The notes beneath the pieces are model-generated. The model ran no database searches. It saw nothing but the letters and a program-made list of their open reading frames with translations, and was not told where the DNA came from. Source: Apostichopus parvimensis (Eukaryota > Echinodermata > Holothuroidea > Aspidochirotida > Stichopodidae). Taken from it: a DNA stretch of 39,860 nt. Shown in pieces: positions 22,808 through 34,109 of the stretch. Each line of letters starts with the position of its first letter. The first letter of the stretch is position 1. A program made the position numbers and the translations under genes. Location of the stretch: assembly GCA_000934455.1 (NCBI GenBank), contig KN886616.1, positions 15,996 to 55,855 on the forward strand, in the 5' to 3' direction.

Positions 22808-23389
22808 CTAATTTAAAATATTCAGCGAAAAGAAAACAACAACTAATAAATGAATTATGAATTTGCTTTTTTCACAGTGAAATGTACAGGATTTCAACGA
22901 TGTGTGGAAATGATAAATCATCTCGAATGATCTAGTTATGCGTATGAACCTTTATGAAAGTTTAATGAAGTATTCGAAGCCATCTTCGAAGTTGGAGGCG
23001 AAGGGATCCGACTAAAAAAGTAGTGGAAATATTGCATTGGACAGCTTATTGCTACTATAGTTTAGGCCTACAAATATGTCTAACCGCAAGACTGTGAAAA
23101 AAGTATCCATGGAATTTTGTGTCAGGCTTATTAGAGGGTGACACCCGTAGGAGTGGTGTCGTGATTCCCGACTAAACGTAATACATACCTTAACTGACAG
23201 TTTTGACTAGACTGACGACAAAAAAATGGGTCAATGGCCCCAACCCAACCATAATGCGCACGCCACTTGGTTATCTGTAAATGTGATGTGGTTATCGAAA
23301 AGTATCAGTAGAAAAGGTTTTCTTCTAATTAAATGGACAATGATTAAGAACAAAGCATCATAAAAATGACCTAAAAGAACCGTACTGAC

Positions 23390-23599
23390 CCCTAATACAC
23401 TTCTTTTTTCAGCAACGAAACAGTTGTGAGTGCACGTCACGCCGTCCCCTTGGTAGTTTGAATTGCAGTAACATTTACGGACACCGTTCCTCAAAGCACA
23501 GGTTGCGTGACTACTACACTGGTAACTCTCATCTACAAGCCGGCTGTTCCTACAAGTTGATTTTCGTGTACATCTTGAATTGATGTAAAAATGGCCCTC
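23390..23599 (-). CDS. Cassette exon 14 (E-type)
   Basis: Open, 70 codons. Differs from cassette 15 by a single residue that I can see (AEKRSVLG for AEKGSVLG). It lies exactly 792 bp away, and the intron around it matches that of cassette 15 over about 600 bp. Confidence 0.92.
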
Positions 23600-24180
23600 C
23601 TAATTTAAAATATTCAGCGAAAAGAAAACAACAACTAATAAATGAATTATGAATTTGCTTTTTTCACAGTGAAATGTACAGGATTTCAACGATGTGTGGA
23701 AATGATAAATCATCTCGAATGATCTAGTTATGCGTATGAACCTTTATGAAAGTTTAATGAAGTATTCGAAGCCATCTTCGAAGTTGGAGGCGAAGGGATC
23801 CGACTAAAAAAGTAGTGGAAATATTGCATTGGACAGCTTATTGCTACTATAGTTTAGGCCTACAAATATGTCTAACCGCAAGACTGTGAAAAAAGTATCC
23901 ATGGAATTTTGTGTCAGGCTTATTAGAGGGTGACACCCGTAGGAGTGGTGTCGTGATTCCCGACTAAACGTAATACATACCTTAACTGACAGTTTTGACT
24001 AGACTGACGACAAAAAAATGGATCAATGGCCCCTACCCAACCATAATGCGCACGCCACACGGTTATCTGTAAATGTAATGTGATTATCGACATGTATGAG
24101 TAGAAAAGGTTTCTTCTAATTATATAGAGAATTATTAAGAACAAAGCATCATAAAAATGACCTGAAAGAACCGTACTGAC

Positions 24181-24390
24181 CCCTAATACACTTCCTTTTT
24201 CAGCAACATAACAGTTGTGAGTGCATGTCACTCCGTCCCCTTGGTAGTTTGAATTGCAGTAACATTTACGGACACCGTTCCTCAAAGCACAGGTTGCGTA
24301 ACTACTACACTGGTAACTGTTATCTTCGAGCCGGTTGTTCCTACAAGTTGATTTACGCGTACATCTTGAATTGATGTAAAAGTGGCCCTC
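24181..24390 (-). CDS. Cassette exon 13 (E-type)
   Basis: Open, 70 codons. Reads NNRLEDNSYQCSSYATC and CYCNSNYQGDG. The linker has Tyr instead of Phe (HNCYVAEKGSVLG). Shares the ALRNG and NSNYQG variants with cassettes 14 and 15. Confidence 0.92.
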
Positions 24391-24971
24391 CTAATTTAAG
24401 ATATCCAGCGAAAAGAAAAACAACAACTAATAAATGAAATATGAATTTGCGGTTGTCACAGTGTAATGAACAGGATTTCAACAGTTTTTGGCCTATGATA
24501 GGCCCCCTAGAAGATGTAGGTATAGGTATGAACCTTTATGAACGTTTTATTAAGTATTTGAAGCCAATTCCGAAGTTGGAAGCGAAGGGATGCGCCATTA
24601 AAAAAAGGAGCTGCATATATTGCATTCAACGGCCTACCGCGACTATACGTTAGGCCTACAAATAGCTTTAACCGCAAGATTGTGAATAATGTATCCATGG
24701 ATTTTTGTCAGGCTTACTAGAGGGTGCACAACGTTAGGAGTGGTCTCGTGATTCCCTACTAAACGCAATACATCCCTCGACTGACAGTTTTGACTCGACT
24801 GGCGAAAAAACAAAATGGGTATATGGCCCCTACTCATAAACGATGAGCACGCCAATCGGTTATCTTTAAAAGTAATGTAATTATTAACAAGTATCAATAG
24901 TAAAAGTTTCCTTCTAATTAAATGATTAAGAACAAAGCATTATAAAAATGACCTGAAAGATCCGTACTGAC

Positions 24972-25181
24972 CCCTAATACACTTCCTACGTCAGCAACGA
25001 AGCAGTTGTGGGTGCACGTCACTCCGTTCCCTTGGTAGTTTGGATTGCAGTAACATTTACGGACACCGCTCCTCTCAGTACAGGTTGCGTAACTACTACA
25101 CTGGTAACTTTCATCTACAAGCCGGCTGTTCCTACAAGTTGATCTTAGTGTACATCTTGAATTGATGTAAAAGTGGCCCTC
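24972..25181 (-). CDS. Cassette exon 12 (E-type)
   Basis: Open, 70 codons. Variants are CTLRSTCRNSRL, CTERSGVRKC, an Asn in the usually invariant turn (YQGNGVTC in place of GDG) and CFVADVGSVLG. The acceptor is CTCAG|GAG. It closes the last V-V-E trimer. Confidence 0.92.
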
Positions 25182-25741
25182 CTGAGTTAAGGTATTTAGC
25201 GAAAGTAAAACAGCAACTAATAAATGAATTATGAAGTTGTGGTTGTCACAGTGAAATGTACAGGATTTAAACGGTGGGTTGCCAAAGCAAAATTCCCCTC
25301 GAATAATCTAACTATGGGTATGAACCATTATGAAATTTTGTTGAATGGGATCCGCCATAAAAAAAAAAAGTAGCTGCAAATATTGCATTCAACGGTTTAT
25401 CGCAACTAAACATTAGACCTACAAATAGTTCTAACCCGCAAGACTATGAACAAAGTATCCATGGATTTTGTTTCAGGCTTATCAGTGTATGAACACTCGA
25501 AGGAGTGATCTCGTGATTCCCGAATAAACGTAATACATCCATCGACTGACATTTTTGACTTGACCGGCGAGAAAAAAATGTGTCAACTGCCCCTGCCCAA
25601 CCATGATGCGCACGCCACTCGGTTATCGGTAAATGTTATGTGATTACAGACACGTATCAATAATAAAGGTTTCCTTATAATTATATAGACAATGATTAAG
25701 AGCAAAGTATCATGGAAATGACCTGAAATAACCGTACTGAC

Positions 25742-25951
25742 CCCTAATACACTTCCTTTGTCAGCAACGAAGCAGTTGTGGCGGCATGTCACTCCATCCC
25801 CTTGGTAGTTTGGATTGCAGTAACATTTACGGACACCGTTCCTCTCAGCACAGGTTGCGTGATCACTGCACTGGTAGCTCGCCTTTATTATCTGGTTGTT
25901 TCGGCAAGTTGATCTTCGTGTACATCTTGAATTGACGTAAAAATCACCAAC
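25742..25951 (-). CDS. Cassette exon 11 (V-type)
   Basis: Open, 70 codons. V-type start VGDFYVNSRCTRRSTC with NNQIIKASYQCSDHATC, then GDGVTCRHNCFVADKGSVLG. V-type cassettes differ from E-type mainly in the first six residues and in the QIIxAS segment. Confidence 0.92.
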
Positions 25952-26527
25952 CTGATTTAAGATATTCAGCCAAAAAGAAACAAAATAATTACAAATTATG
26001 ATATTGCGGTCGTGACAGTGAAATGTAGAGGATTTCAACGGTGGGTGGCCTAAATAAATCCCCATGAATGATATAGGTATGGTTATGAACCTTTATGAAA
26101 GTTTTATGAAGGATTGAAGCCAATTGTGATGTAGGGGGCGTAGGGATCCGCCATGAAAAAAAGTAGCTACAAATATTGCATTCAACGGCTTATCGCAATT
26201 ATATATTAGGCCTACAAATAGTTCTAACCGCAAGACTGTGAATAATGTATCCATGGATTTTTGTCAGGCTTACTAGAGGGTGCACAACGGTAGGAGTGGC
26301 CTCGTGATTCCTGACTAAACGTAATACATCCCTCGACTGACAGTTTTGACTGGGCCGGCGACAACAAAAAAATGGGTCAGTGGCCCCTTCCCATCAACGA
26401 TGTACACGTCACTCTGTTATCTGTAAATGTAATGTGACTATCGACAAGTATAAATAGTAAAGGTTTCCTTCTAATTAAATGATTAAAGAAAAAGGATTAT
26501 AAAATGACATGAAAGATCCGTACTGAC

Positions 26528-26737
26528 CCCTAATACACTTCCCATGTCAGCAACGAAGCAGTTGTGGGTGCAAGTCTCCCCGTCCCCTTGGTAGTTTGGA
26601 TTGCAGTAACATTTACGGACACCATTCCTCTCAGCACAGGTTGCGTGATCACTACACTGGTAACTCGCCTCTATAATCTGATTGTTTCGGCAAGTTGATC
26701 TTCGTGTACATCTTGAATTGACGTAAAAATCACCAAC
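26528..26737 (-). CDS. Cassette exon 10 (V-type)
   Basis: Open, 70 codons. VGDFYVNSRC, QIIEASYQCSDHATC, GDGETCTHNCFVADMGSVLG. The adjoining intron toward cassette 9 is the short 375-nt type. Confidence 0.92.
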
Positions 26738-27112
26738 CTGACTTAAGATAATCAGGCAAAAAGAAACAAAATACTTAACAAATTATGATATTGCGGTTGT
26801 CACAGTGAAATGTACTGGATTTCAACGGTGGGTGGCCAATGCGAAATTCCCGTCGAATGATATCGGTTAGGGTATGAACCTTTACGAAAGTTAAATGAAG
26901 TATTTGAAGCCAACTCTGAAGTAGGAGGGCAAAGGCATGCGCAATAAAAATAGGCCAATGGCTGCTGCCCAACCATGATGCGCACGCCACTCGGTTATCT
27001 GTAAATGTAATGTGATTATCGACAAGTATGCGTAGAGAAAGTTTACTTTTAATTATTTGGACAATAATTAAGAACAAAGCATTATAAAATGACATGAAAG
27101 AACAGCACTGAC

Positions 27113-27322
27113 CCCTAATACACTTCCTTTGTCAGCAACAAAGCAGTTGTGGCGGCATGTCACTCCGTCCCCTTGGTAGTATGGATTGCAGTAACATTTA
27201 CGGACACCGTTCCTCTCAGCACAGGTTGCGTAACTACTACACTGGTAACTCTCATCTACAAGTAAGTTGTTCCTACAAGTTGATTTAAGTGTACAACCTG
27301 AATTGATGTAAAAGTGGCCCTC
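27113..27322 (-). CDS. Cassette exon 9 (E-type)
   Basis: Open, 70 codons. EGHFYINSGCTLKSTC, NNLLVDESYQC, CYCNPYYQGDGVTC, CFVADKGSVLG. The donor side reads GTCAGTGCTG instead of the usual GTCAGTACGG. Confidence 0.92.
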
Positions 27323-27913
27323 CTAATAAAAGATATTCAGCGAAAAGAAATACAACAACTAATAAATTATGTATGGATTTGTGGTTGTGACAGTGAAATG
27401 TACAGGATTTCAACGGTGGGTGGCCAATGATAAATCCCCTCGAATAATCTAGGTATGGTTATGAACCTTTATAAAACTTTTATTCAGTATTTGAAGCCAA
27501 CACCGAAGTAGGAGGCGAAGGGATCCGCCATGAAAAAAATAGCTGCACATATTGCATTCAACGGCTTATCGCAACTATACTTTAGGCCTACAAATAGTTC
27601 TAACCCGCAAGACTATGAAAAAAAGTATCCATGGATTTTTGTGTCAGGCTTATCAGTGGATCCACTTTCGTAGGAGTGGTCTCGTGATTCCCGACTAAAC
27701 GTAATACATCCCTCGACTGACAGTTTTGACTGGACTGGTAGGGGAAAAATTGGGTCAATGACCCCTGCTCAACCACGATGCGCACGCTGGTCGGTTATCT
27801 GTAAATATAACGTGATTTTGGACAAGTATAAATAGTAAAGGTTTCCTTCTAACAATATGGACAATAATTAAGAACAAAGCATTATAAAAATGACCTGAAA
27901 GAACCGTACTGAC

Positions 27914-28123
27914 CCCTAATACACTTCCTTTTTCAGCAACGAAGCAGTTGTGGCGGCACGTCACTCCGTCCCCTTGGTAGTTTGGATTGCAGTAACATTT
28001 ACGGACACCGTTCCTCTCAGCACAGGTTGCGTGATCACTACACCGGTAACTCGCCTTTATAATCTGGTTGTTTCGGCAAGTTGATCTTCGTGTACATCTT
28101 GCATTGACGTAAAAATCGTCAAC
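27914..28123 (-). CDS. Cassette exon 8 (V-type)
   Basis: Open, 70 codons. VDDFYVNARCTRRSTC, QIIKASYRCSDHATC, GDGVTCRHNCFVAEKGSVLG. Confidence 0.92.
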
Positions 28124-28698
28124 CTGATTTAAGATATTCAGCCGAAAAGAAACAAAATAATTACAAATTACGTATAACGGTTGTCACAGTGAAATGTACA
28201 GGATTTCAACGGTGGGTGGTCATAAATAAATCTCTTCGAATGATCAAGGTATGGTTATGAACCTTTATAAACGTTTTATGAAGTATTTGAAGCAAACCCA
28301 GAAGTAGGAGACGAAGGGGTCTGCCATAAAAAAGTAGCTGCAAATATTGTTCTCACGGCTTATCGTGACTATACATTAGGCCTAAAAACAGTTCTAACCG
28401 AAAGACTGTGAAAAAAGTATTCATGGATTTTTGTGTCAGGCTTACAAGACGGTACACATCCGTAGGAGTGGTCTCGTGATTCCCGACTAAACGTAATAAA
28501 TCCATCAACTGACAGGTTTGACTGGACTTGCGACAAAATAATGGGTCAATGGCCACTACCCATCCACGATGCGCACGCCACTCGGATATCTGTAAATGTA
28601 ATGTGATTATCGACAAGTATAAATAGTAAAGGTTTCCTTCTAACGAAATTATTTACAAAAAAAAACACTATAAATAGACCTGAACGATCCGTACTGAC

Positions 28699-28908
28699 CC
28701 CTAATACACTTTCTATGTCAGCAACGAAGCAGTTGTGGGTGCACGTCTCTCCGTCCCCTTGGTAGTTTGGATTGCAGTAACATTTACGGACACCGTTCCT
28801 CTCATCACAGGTTGCGTGATCACTACACTGGTAACTCGCCTCTATAATCTGATTGTTTCGGCAAGTTGATCTTCGTGTACATCTTGAATTGACGTAAAAA
28901 TCACCAAC
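28699..28908 (-). CDS. Cassette exon 7 (V-type)
   Basis: Open, 70 codons. VGDFYVNSRC, QIIEASYQCSDHATCDERNG, GDGETCTHNCFVADIESVLG. Toward cassette 6 the intron is the short 375-nt type, as between cassettes 9 and 10. Confidence 0.92.
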
Positions 28909-29283
28909 CTGATTTAAGATATTCAGCCAAAAAGAAAAAAAAGTAAACAAATTATGATATTGCGGTTGTCACAGTAATATCTACAGTATTTCAACGGTAG
29001 GTGGCCAGTGCGAAATTCCCGTCGAATGATCTCGGTTAGGGTATGAACCTTTCTGAAAGTTTAACGCAGTATTTGAAGCCAACTCCGAAGTAGGAGGCGA
29101 ATGGTTCCGTCATAAAAAATGGGTCAATGGCCCCCTCCCCAACCATGATGCACACGCTACTCGGATATCTGTATATGTAATGTGATTATCGACAAGTATG
29201 AGTAGAAAAGTTTTCCTTCTAATGATATGGACAATGATTAAGAACAAAGCATGATAAAAATGACCTGAAAGAACTGTACTGAC

Positions 29284-29493
29284 CCCTAATACACTTCCTA
29301 TGTCAGCAACGAAGCAGTTGTGGCGGCACGTCACTCCGTCCCCTTGGTAGTTTGGATTGCAGTAACATTTACGGACACCGTTTCTCTCAGCACAGGTTCC
29401 GTAATTACTACACTGGTAACTCTCATCTACAAGCCGGTTGTTACTACAAGTTGATTTACGTGTACAACTTGAATTGATGTAAAATTGGCCCTC
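29284..29493 (-). CDS. Cassette exon 6 (E-type)
   Basis: Open, 70 codons. EGQFYINSSCTRKSTCSNNR, LVDESYQCSNYGTCAERNG, GDGVTCRHNCFVADIGSVLG. Confidence 0.92.
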
Positions 29494-30080
29494 CTAATTT
29501 AAAATATTCAGCAAAAAGAAAAACAACCATTAATACATGAATTATGAATTTGCGGTTGTCAAAGTAAAATGTACATAATTCAAACGTTGGGTGGCCAATG
29601 ATACATCCCCTCGAATAATCTAAATATGGGTTTGAACCTTTATTAAAGTTTTATGAAGTATTTGAAGCAAACTCCGAAGTAGGAGGCGAAGGGATCTGTC
29701 ATAAAAAAAGTAGCTGCAAATATTGCATTCACTTGCTTATCGCGACTATACTTTAGGCATACAAATAGTTCCAACCGCAAGACTATTAAAAAAGTATCAA
29801 TGAATTTTTGTGTCAGGCTTATCAGTGGATACACACCCGTAGGAGTGGTCTCGTGATTCCCGACTAAACGTAATACATTCCTCGACTGACAGTTTTGACT
29901 GAACTGGCGAAAAAAAATGGGTCAATGGCCCCTGCCCAACCACGATGCGCACGCTTGTCGGTTATATGTAAATGTAATGTAATTATCGACACGTATAAAT
30001 AGTAAACGTTTCTTTCTAATTATATGGACAATGATTAAGAACAAAGCATTATAAAAATGACCTGAAAGATCCGTACTGAC

Positions 30081-30290
30081 CCCTAATACACTTCCTATGT
30101 CAGCTACGAAGCAGTTGTGGCGGCACGTCTCTCCGTCCCCTTGGTAGTTTGGATTGCAGTAACATTTACGGACACCGTTCCTCTCAGCACAGGTTGCGTG
30201 ATCACTACAACTGTAACTCGCCTTTATAATCTGGTTGTTTAGGCAAGTTGATCTTCGTGTACATCTTGAATTGACGTAAAAATCCTCAAC
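30081..30290 (-). CDS. Cassette exon 5 (V-type)
   Basis: Open, 70 codons. VEDFYVNSRCTRRSTCLNNQ, IIKASYSCSDHATC, GDGETCRHNCFVADIGSVLG. Confidence 0.92.
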
Positions 30291-30611
30291 CTGATTTAAG
30301 ATATTCAGCCGAAAAGAAACAAAATAATTACAAATTATGATATTGCGGTTGTCATAGTGAAATGTACAAGATTTCAACGATGGATTGCCGAAGATAAATT
30401 TCCTTGAGTGATCTAGGTATGGTAATTGACCTTTTTAAAAGTTTTATGTAGGATTGAAGCCAATTTTGATGGTGAGGGCGAATGGATCCGTCATGAATAA
30501 ATAAAGAAGCTGCAAATATTGCATTCAACGGCTTATCGCGACTATACATTAGACATACAAATAGTTCTCACCGCAAGACTGAAAAGACTATCCATGGATA
30601 TTTGTGTCAGG

Positions 30612-31394
30612 TTCACTAGAAGTTGCACACCCATATATAGGAGTGGTCTCTTGATTCCCGACTTAACGTAATACATCCCTCAACTTAGAGTTTTGATTGG
30701 ACTGGTGACAACAAAAAATAGGTCAATGGCCCCTGCCGAACCACGATTCGCACGCCACTTGGTTATCTTTAAATGCAACGTGATTATCGACAAGTATAAA
30801 TAGTAAAGGTTTCCTTCGAATTAAATAATCAGAGAAAAAGGCATTATAAAATGACCTGAAAAAACCGTACTGACCCCTAATACATTTCCTATGTCAGCAA
30901 CGAAGCAGTTGTGGATGCACGTCTCTCCGTCCCCTTGATAGTTTGGATTGCAGTAACATTTACGGACACCGCTCCTCTCAGCACAAGTTGCTTGATCACT
31001 ACACTGATAACTCGCCTCTATAATCTGGTTGTTTCGGCAAGTTGATCTTCGTGTACATCTTGAATTGACGTAAAAATCGCCAACCTGATTTAGGATATTC
31101 AGCCAAAAAGAAACAAAATATTAAACAAATTATGATATTGCGGTTGTCACAGTGAACATTTTATAATGCATTTTTTCAGATCATTAATTAAAAGGAAACC
31201 TTTACTATGTATACTTGTCGATAATCACATTACATTTAAAGATAACCAAGTGGCGTGCAAATCGTGGTTCGGCAGGGGCCATTGACCTATTTGTTGTTGT
31301 CACCAGTCCAATCAAAACTCTCAGTTGAGGGATGTATTACGTTAAGTCGAGAATCAAGAGGCCACTCCTATGGATGTGCAACTTCTAGTAAACG
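30612..31394. repeat. Inverted repeat (about 240-bp arms) around cassette exon 4
   Basis: The arm at 30612-30853 is the ordinary repeat-unit intron. The arm at 31157-31394 is the same sequence reversed and complemented, seen in ggcaggggccattgacctat, caccagtccaatcaaaactc and gggatgtattacgttaagtc. Arms match at roughly 90% by eye. The 303-bp spacer holds cassette exon 4 and its immediate splice sites. No other unit in the array has such an inverted arm. Confidence 0.9.
30875..31084 (-). CDS. Cassette exon 4 (V-type), inside inverted repeat
   Basis: Open, 70 codons. VGDFYVNSRCTRRSTC, QIIEASYQCSDQATCAERSG, GDGETCIHNCFVADIGNVLG. It lies in the loop of the 30612-31394 inverted repeat, so in the pre-mRNA the flanking introns could pair and loop the exon out. 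Because it is phase 0/0, skipping would leave the frame intact. Confidence 0.9.
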
Positions 31395-31878
31395 CTAGGT
31401 GGCCAATGCAAAATTCGTCGAAAGATATAGGTTTGAACCTTTATGAAAGTTTCATGAAATATTTGAAGCCAACTCTGATGTAGGGGTGAAGGGATCCGCC
31501 CAAAAATAGTAGCTGCAAATATTGCTTTCAACGACTCATTGTGACTCTACATTAGACATACAAATAGTTCTCACCGCAAGACTGTGAAGAAAATTATCCA
31601 TGGATTTTGTGTCATTTTTATAAGTGTGTGCACACCCGTGGGAGTGGTCTAATGATTCCCGAATAAACGTAACACATCCTTCGACTGACAGTTTTGACTA
31701 GAATGGCGACAAAAAATGGGTCAATGGCCCTTGCTCAACCACAATGTACACGCTACTCGTTTATTTGTAAATGTAATGTGATTATCAACAAGTATAAATA
31801 GTAAAGGTTCCCCTCTAACTATATGAACAATGATTAAGAACAAAGCATTATAAAATGACTTGAATGAACCGTACTGAC

Positions 31879-32088
31879 CCCTAATACACTTCCTATGTCA
31901 GCAACGAAGCAATTGTGGATGCACGTCTCTCCGTCCCCTTGGTAGTTTGGATTGCAGTAACATTTACGGACACCGTTCATCTCAGCACAGGTTGCGTAAC
32001 TACTACACTGGTAACTCTCATATACACGCCGGTTGTTCCTACAAGTTGATTTACGTGTACATCTTGAATTGATGTAAAAGTGGCCCTC
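31879..32088 (-). CDS. Cassette exon 3 (E-type)
   Basis: Open, 70 codons. EGHFYINSRCTRKSTC, NNRRVYESYQCSSYATC, CAEMNGVRKC, GDGETCIHNCFVADIGSVLG. The intron to cassette 4 is 794 nt, longer than its counterparts because of the inverted arm. Confidence 0.92.
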
Positions 32089-32669
32089 CTAATTTAAGAT
32101 ATACAGCGAAAAGATAAACAACATCTAATAAATGAATTGTCACGGTTGTCACAGTGAATGTACAGGATTTCAACAGTAGGTGGCCTATGAAAAATCCCCT
32201 CGAATGATCCAGGTATAGGTATGACCCTTCATGAAGGTTTTATGAAGTATTTGAAGCCAACTCCGATGTAGGGAGAGAAGGGATCCGCCATAAAAAAGTA
32301 GCTGCAAGTATTGCATTCAACGGCTTATCGCAACTATAAATTAGGCTACAAATATTTCTAACCGCAAGACTGTGAAAAGAATATCCATGGATTTTTGTGT
32401 AAGGCTGATAAATGTATGCACACCCGTAGGAGCCGTCTCGTGATTCCCGACTAAACGTAATACATCCCTCGACTGATAGTTTTGACTGACACTGGCGACA
32501 AAAAAATGGGTCAATGGCCCCTGCCCAACCACGATGGGCACGCTACTCGGTTATCTGTAAATTTAATGTGGTTATCGAAAAGTATGAGTAGTTAAGGTTT
32601 TCTTCTCATAATATGGACGATGATTAAGAACAAAGCATTATAAAAATGACCTGAAAGAACCGTACTGAC

Positions 32670-32879
32670 CTCTAATACACTTCCTATGTCAGCTACGAAG
32701 CAGTTGTGACGGCACGTCACTCCGTCCCCTTGGTAGTTTGGATTGCAGTAACATTTACGGACACCATTCCTCTCAGCACAGGTTGCTTGAACACTACACT
32801 GGTAACTCGCCTTTATTATCTGGTTGTTTTGGCAAGTTGATCGTTGTGTACATCTTGAATTGACGTAAAAATCGCCAAC
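32670..32879 (-). CDS. Cassette exon 2 (V-type)
   Basis: Open, 70 codons. VGDFYVNSRCTQRSTCQNNQ, IIKASYQCSVQATC, GDGVTCRHNCFVADIGSVLE. The last codon is GAG where all others have GGG, so the residue before the splice is Glu. Confidence 0.92.
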
Positions 32880-33461
32880 CTGATTTAAGATATTCAGCCA
32901 AACAGAAACACAATATTAAACAAATTATGATATTGCGGTTGTCACAGTGAAATGTAGAGGATTTCAACGGTGGGTGGCCAATGCGAAACTCCCGTCGAAT
33001 GATATAGGTATGAACCTTCATGAAAGTTTCATGAAGTATTTGAAGCCAAGTCTGATGTAGGGGTGAAGGGATCCGCCCAAAAATAGTAGCTGCAAATATT
33101 GCATTCAACGGCTAATCGTGACTAAACTTTAGGCATACAAATGGTTCTAACCGTAAGACTGTGAAAAAATTTCCATGGAATTTTGTGCCAGGCTCATAAT
33201 AAGTGGATGCACACCCGTAGGAGTGGTCTCGTGATTCGCAACTAAACCCAATACATCCCTCTACTGACAGTTTTGACTGGACTGGCGACAAAAAAAAAAT
33301 GGGTCAAAGGCCCTTGCCCAACCGCGATGTGCACGCTACTCGTTTATCTGTAAATGTAATGTGATTATCGACAAGTATAAATAGTAAAGGTTCAAATCTA
33401 ACTATATGAACAATGATAAAGAACAAAGCATTATAAAATGACTAGAATGAACCGTACTGAC

Positions 33462-33671
33462 CCCTAATACACTTCCTATGTCAGCAACGAAGCAATTGTG
33501 GATGCACGTCTCTCCGTCCCCTTGGTAGTTTGGATTACAGTAACATTTACGGACACCGTTCCTCTCAGCACAGGTTGCGTTATCACTACACTGGTAACTC
33601 GCCTCTATAATATGGTTGTTTCGGCAAGTTGATCGTTGTGTACATCTTGCATTGACGTAAAAATCGCCTTC
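33462..33671 (-). CDS. Cassette exon 1 (V-type with Glu start)
   Basis: Open, 70 codons, first of the array after the TIL exon. EGDFYVNARCTQRSTC, NNHIIEASYQCSDNATC, GDGETCIHNCFVADIGSVLG. It is mainly V-type but starts with Glu like the E-type, so it may be near the ancestral form. Confidence 0.92.
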
Positions 33672-34109
33672 CTAATTCCACGAAAAATAAGTAAATGAGT
33701 TATGAATTTGCGGTTGTCAAAGTGAAATATACAGGATTTCAACGGTGGGTGACCAATGCAAAATTCCCCTGAATGATCTAGGTAAGGATATGGATCTTTA
33801 TGAAAGATTTATGCGGTCTTTGAAGCCAACTCCGATGTAGGAGTCTGCGGGATTCGCCGTGAAAAGGTAGCCGTCAAATATTGCATTAAAACGGCCTATT
33901 GCGACTATACATCAGGCCTACAATTGGTTCTCACCGCAAAACTATTGTTAGTAGTATCCATGCATTTTAGTATAAGGTTTATGAGGGCATGAGCATCCGT
34001 AGGGGTAGTGTTGTGCTTCCTGAAAAGTATGTAAAATATTTGCTTCTTATAATATGGAAAACATCATTAAAGTAAAGCACTTAAAATGCCCTGAAAGAAA
34101 CGTACTGAC

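Larger units (their letters stand above)
21798..33671 (-). repeat. Tandem cassette array, 16 units, with V-V-E higher-order period
   Basis: The unit of exon plus intron is about 790 bp (585 bp where the short intron occurs). Read along transcription the order is V V E, V V E, V V E, V V E, E E E E. Corresponding exons in the middle trimers lie 2141-2176 bp apart. Those involving the inverted-repeat unit lie about 2590 bp apart. Introns are as recognisable between units as exons, so whole units were duplicated, not just exons. Introns also contain a well-conserved block (gggtcaatggcccctgccca and following). Confidence 0.92.

Noticed and set aside
21732..30377. Longer ORFs that run through cassette exons into the flanking introns (for example 25583-26065, 28546-28950, 29922-30377)
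   Set aside because: The intronic tails end at different points and contain stops or shifts in sister units. Only the 210-nt exon part is conserved as an open frame. Intron retention would truncate the protein.
21798..33671. CRISPR-like or satellite array
   Set aside because: The 790-bp periodicity comes from exon-intron units with conserved coding frames in a eukaryotic gene.
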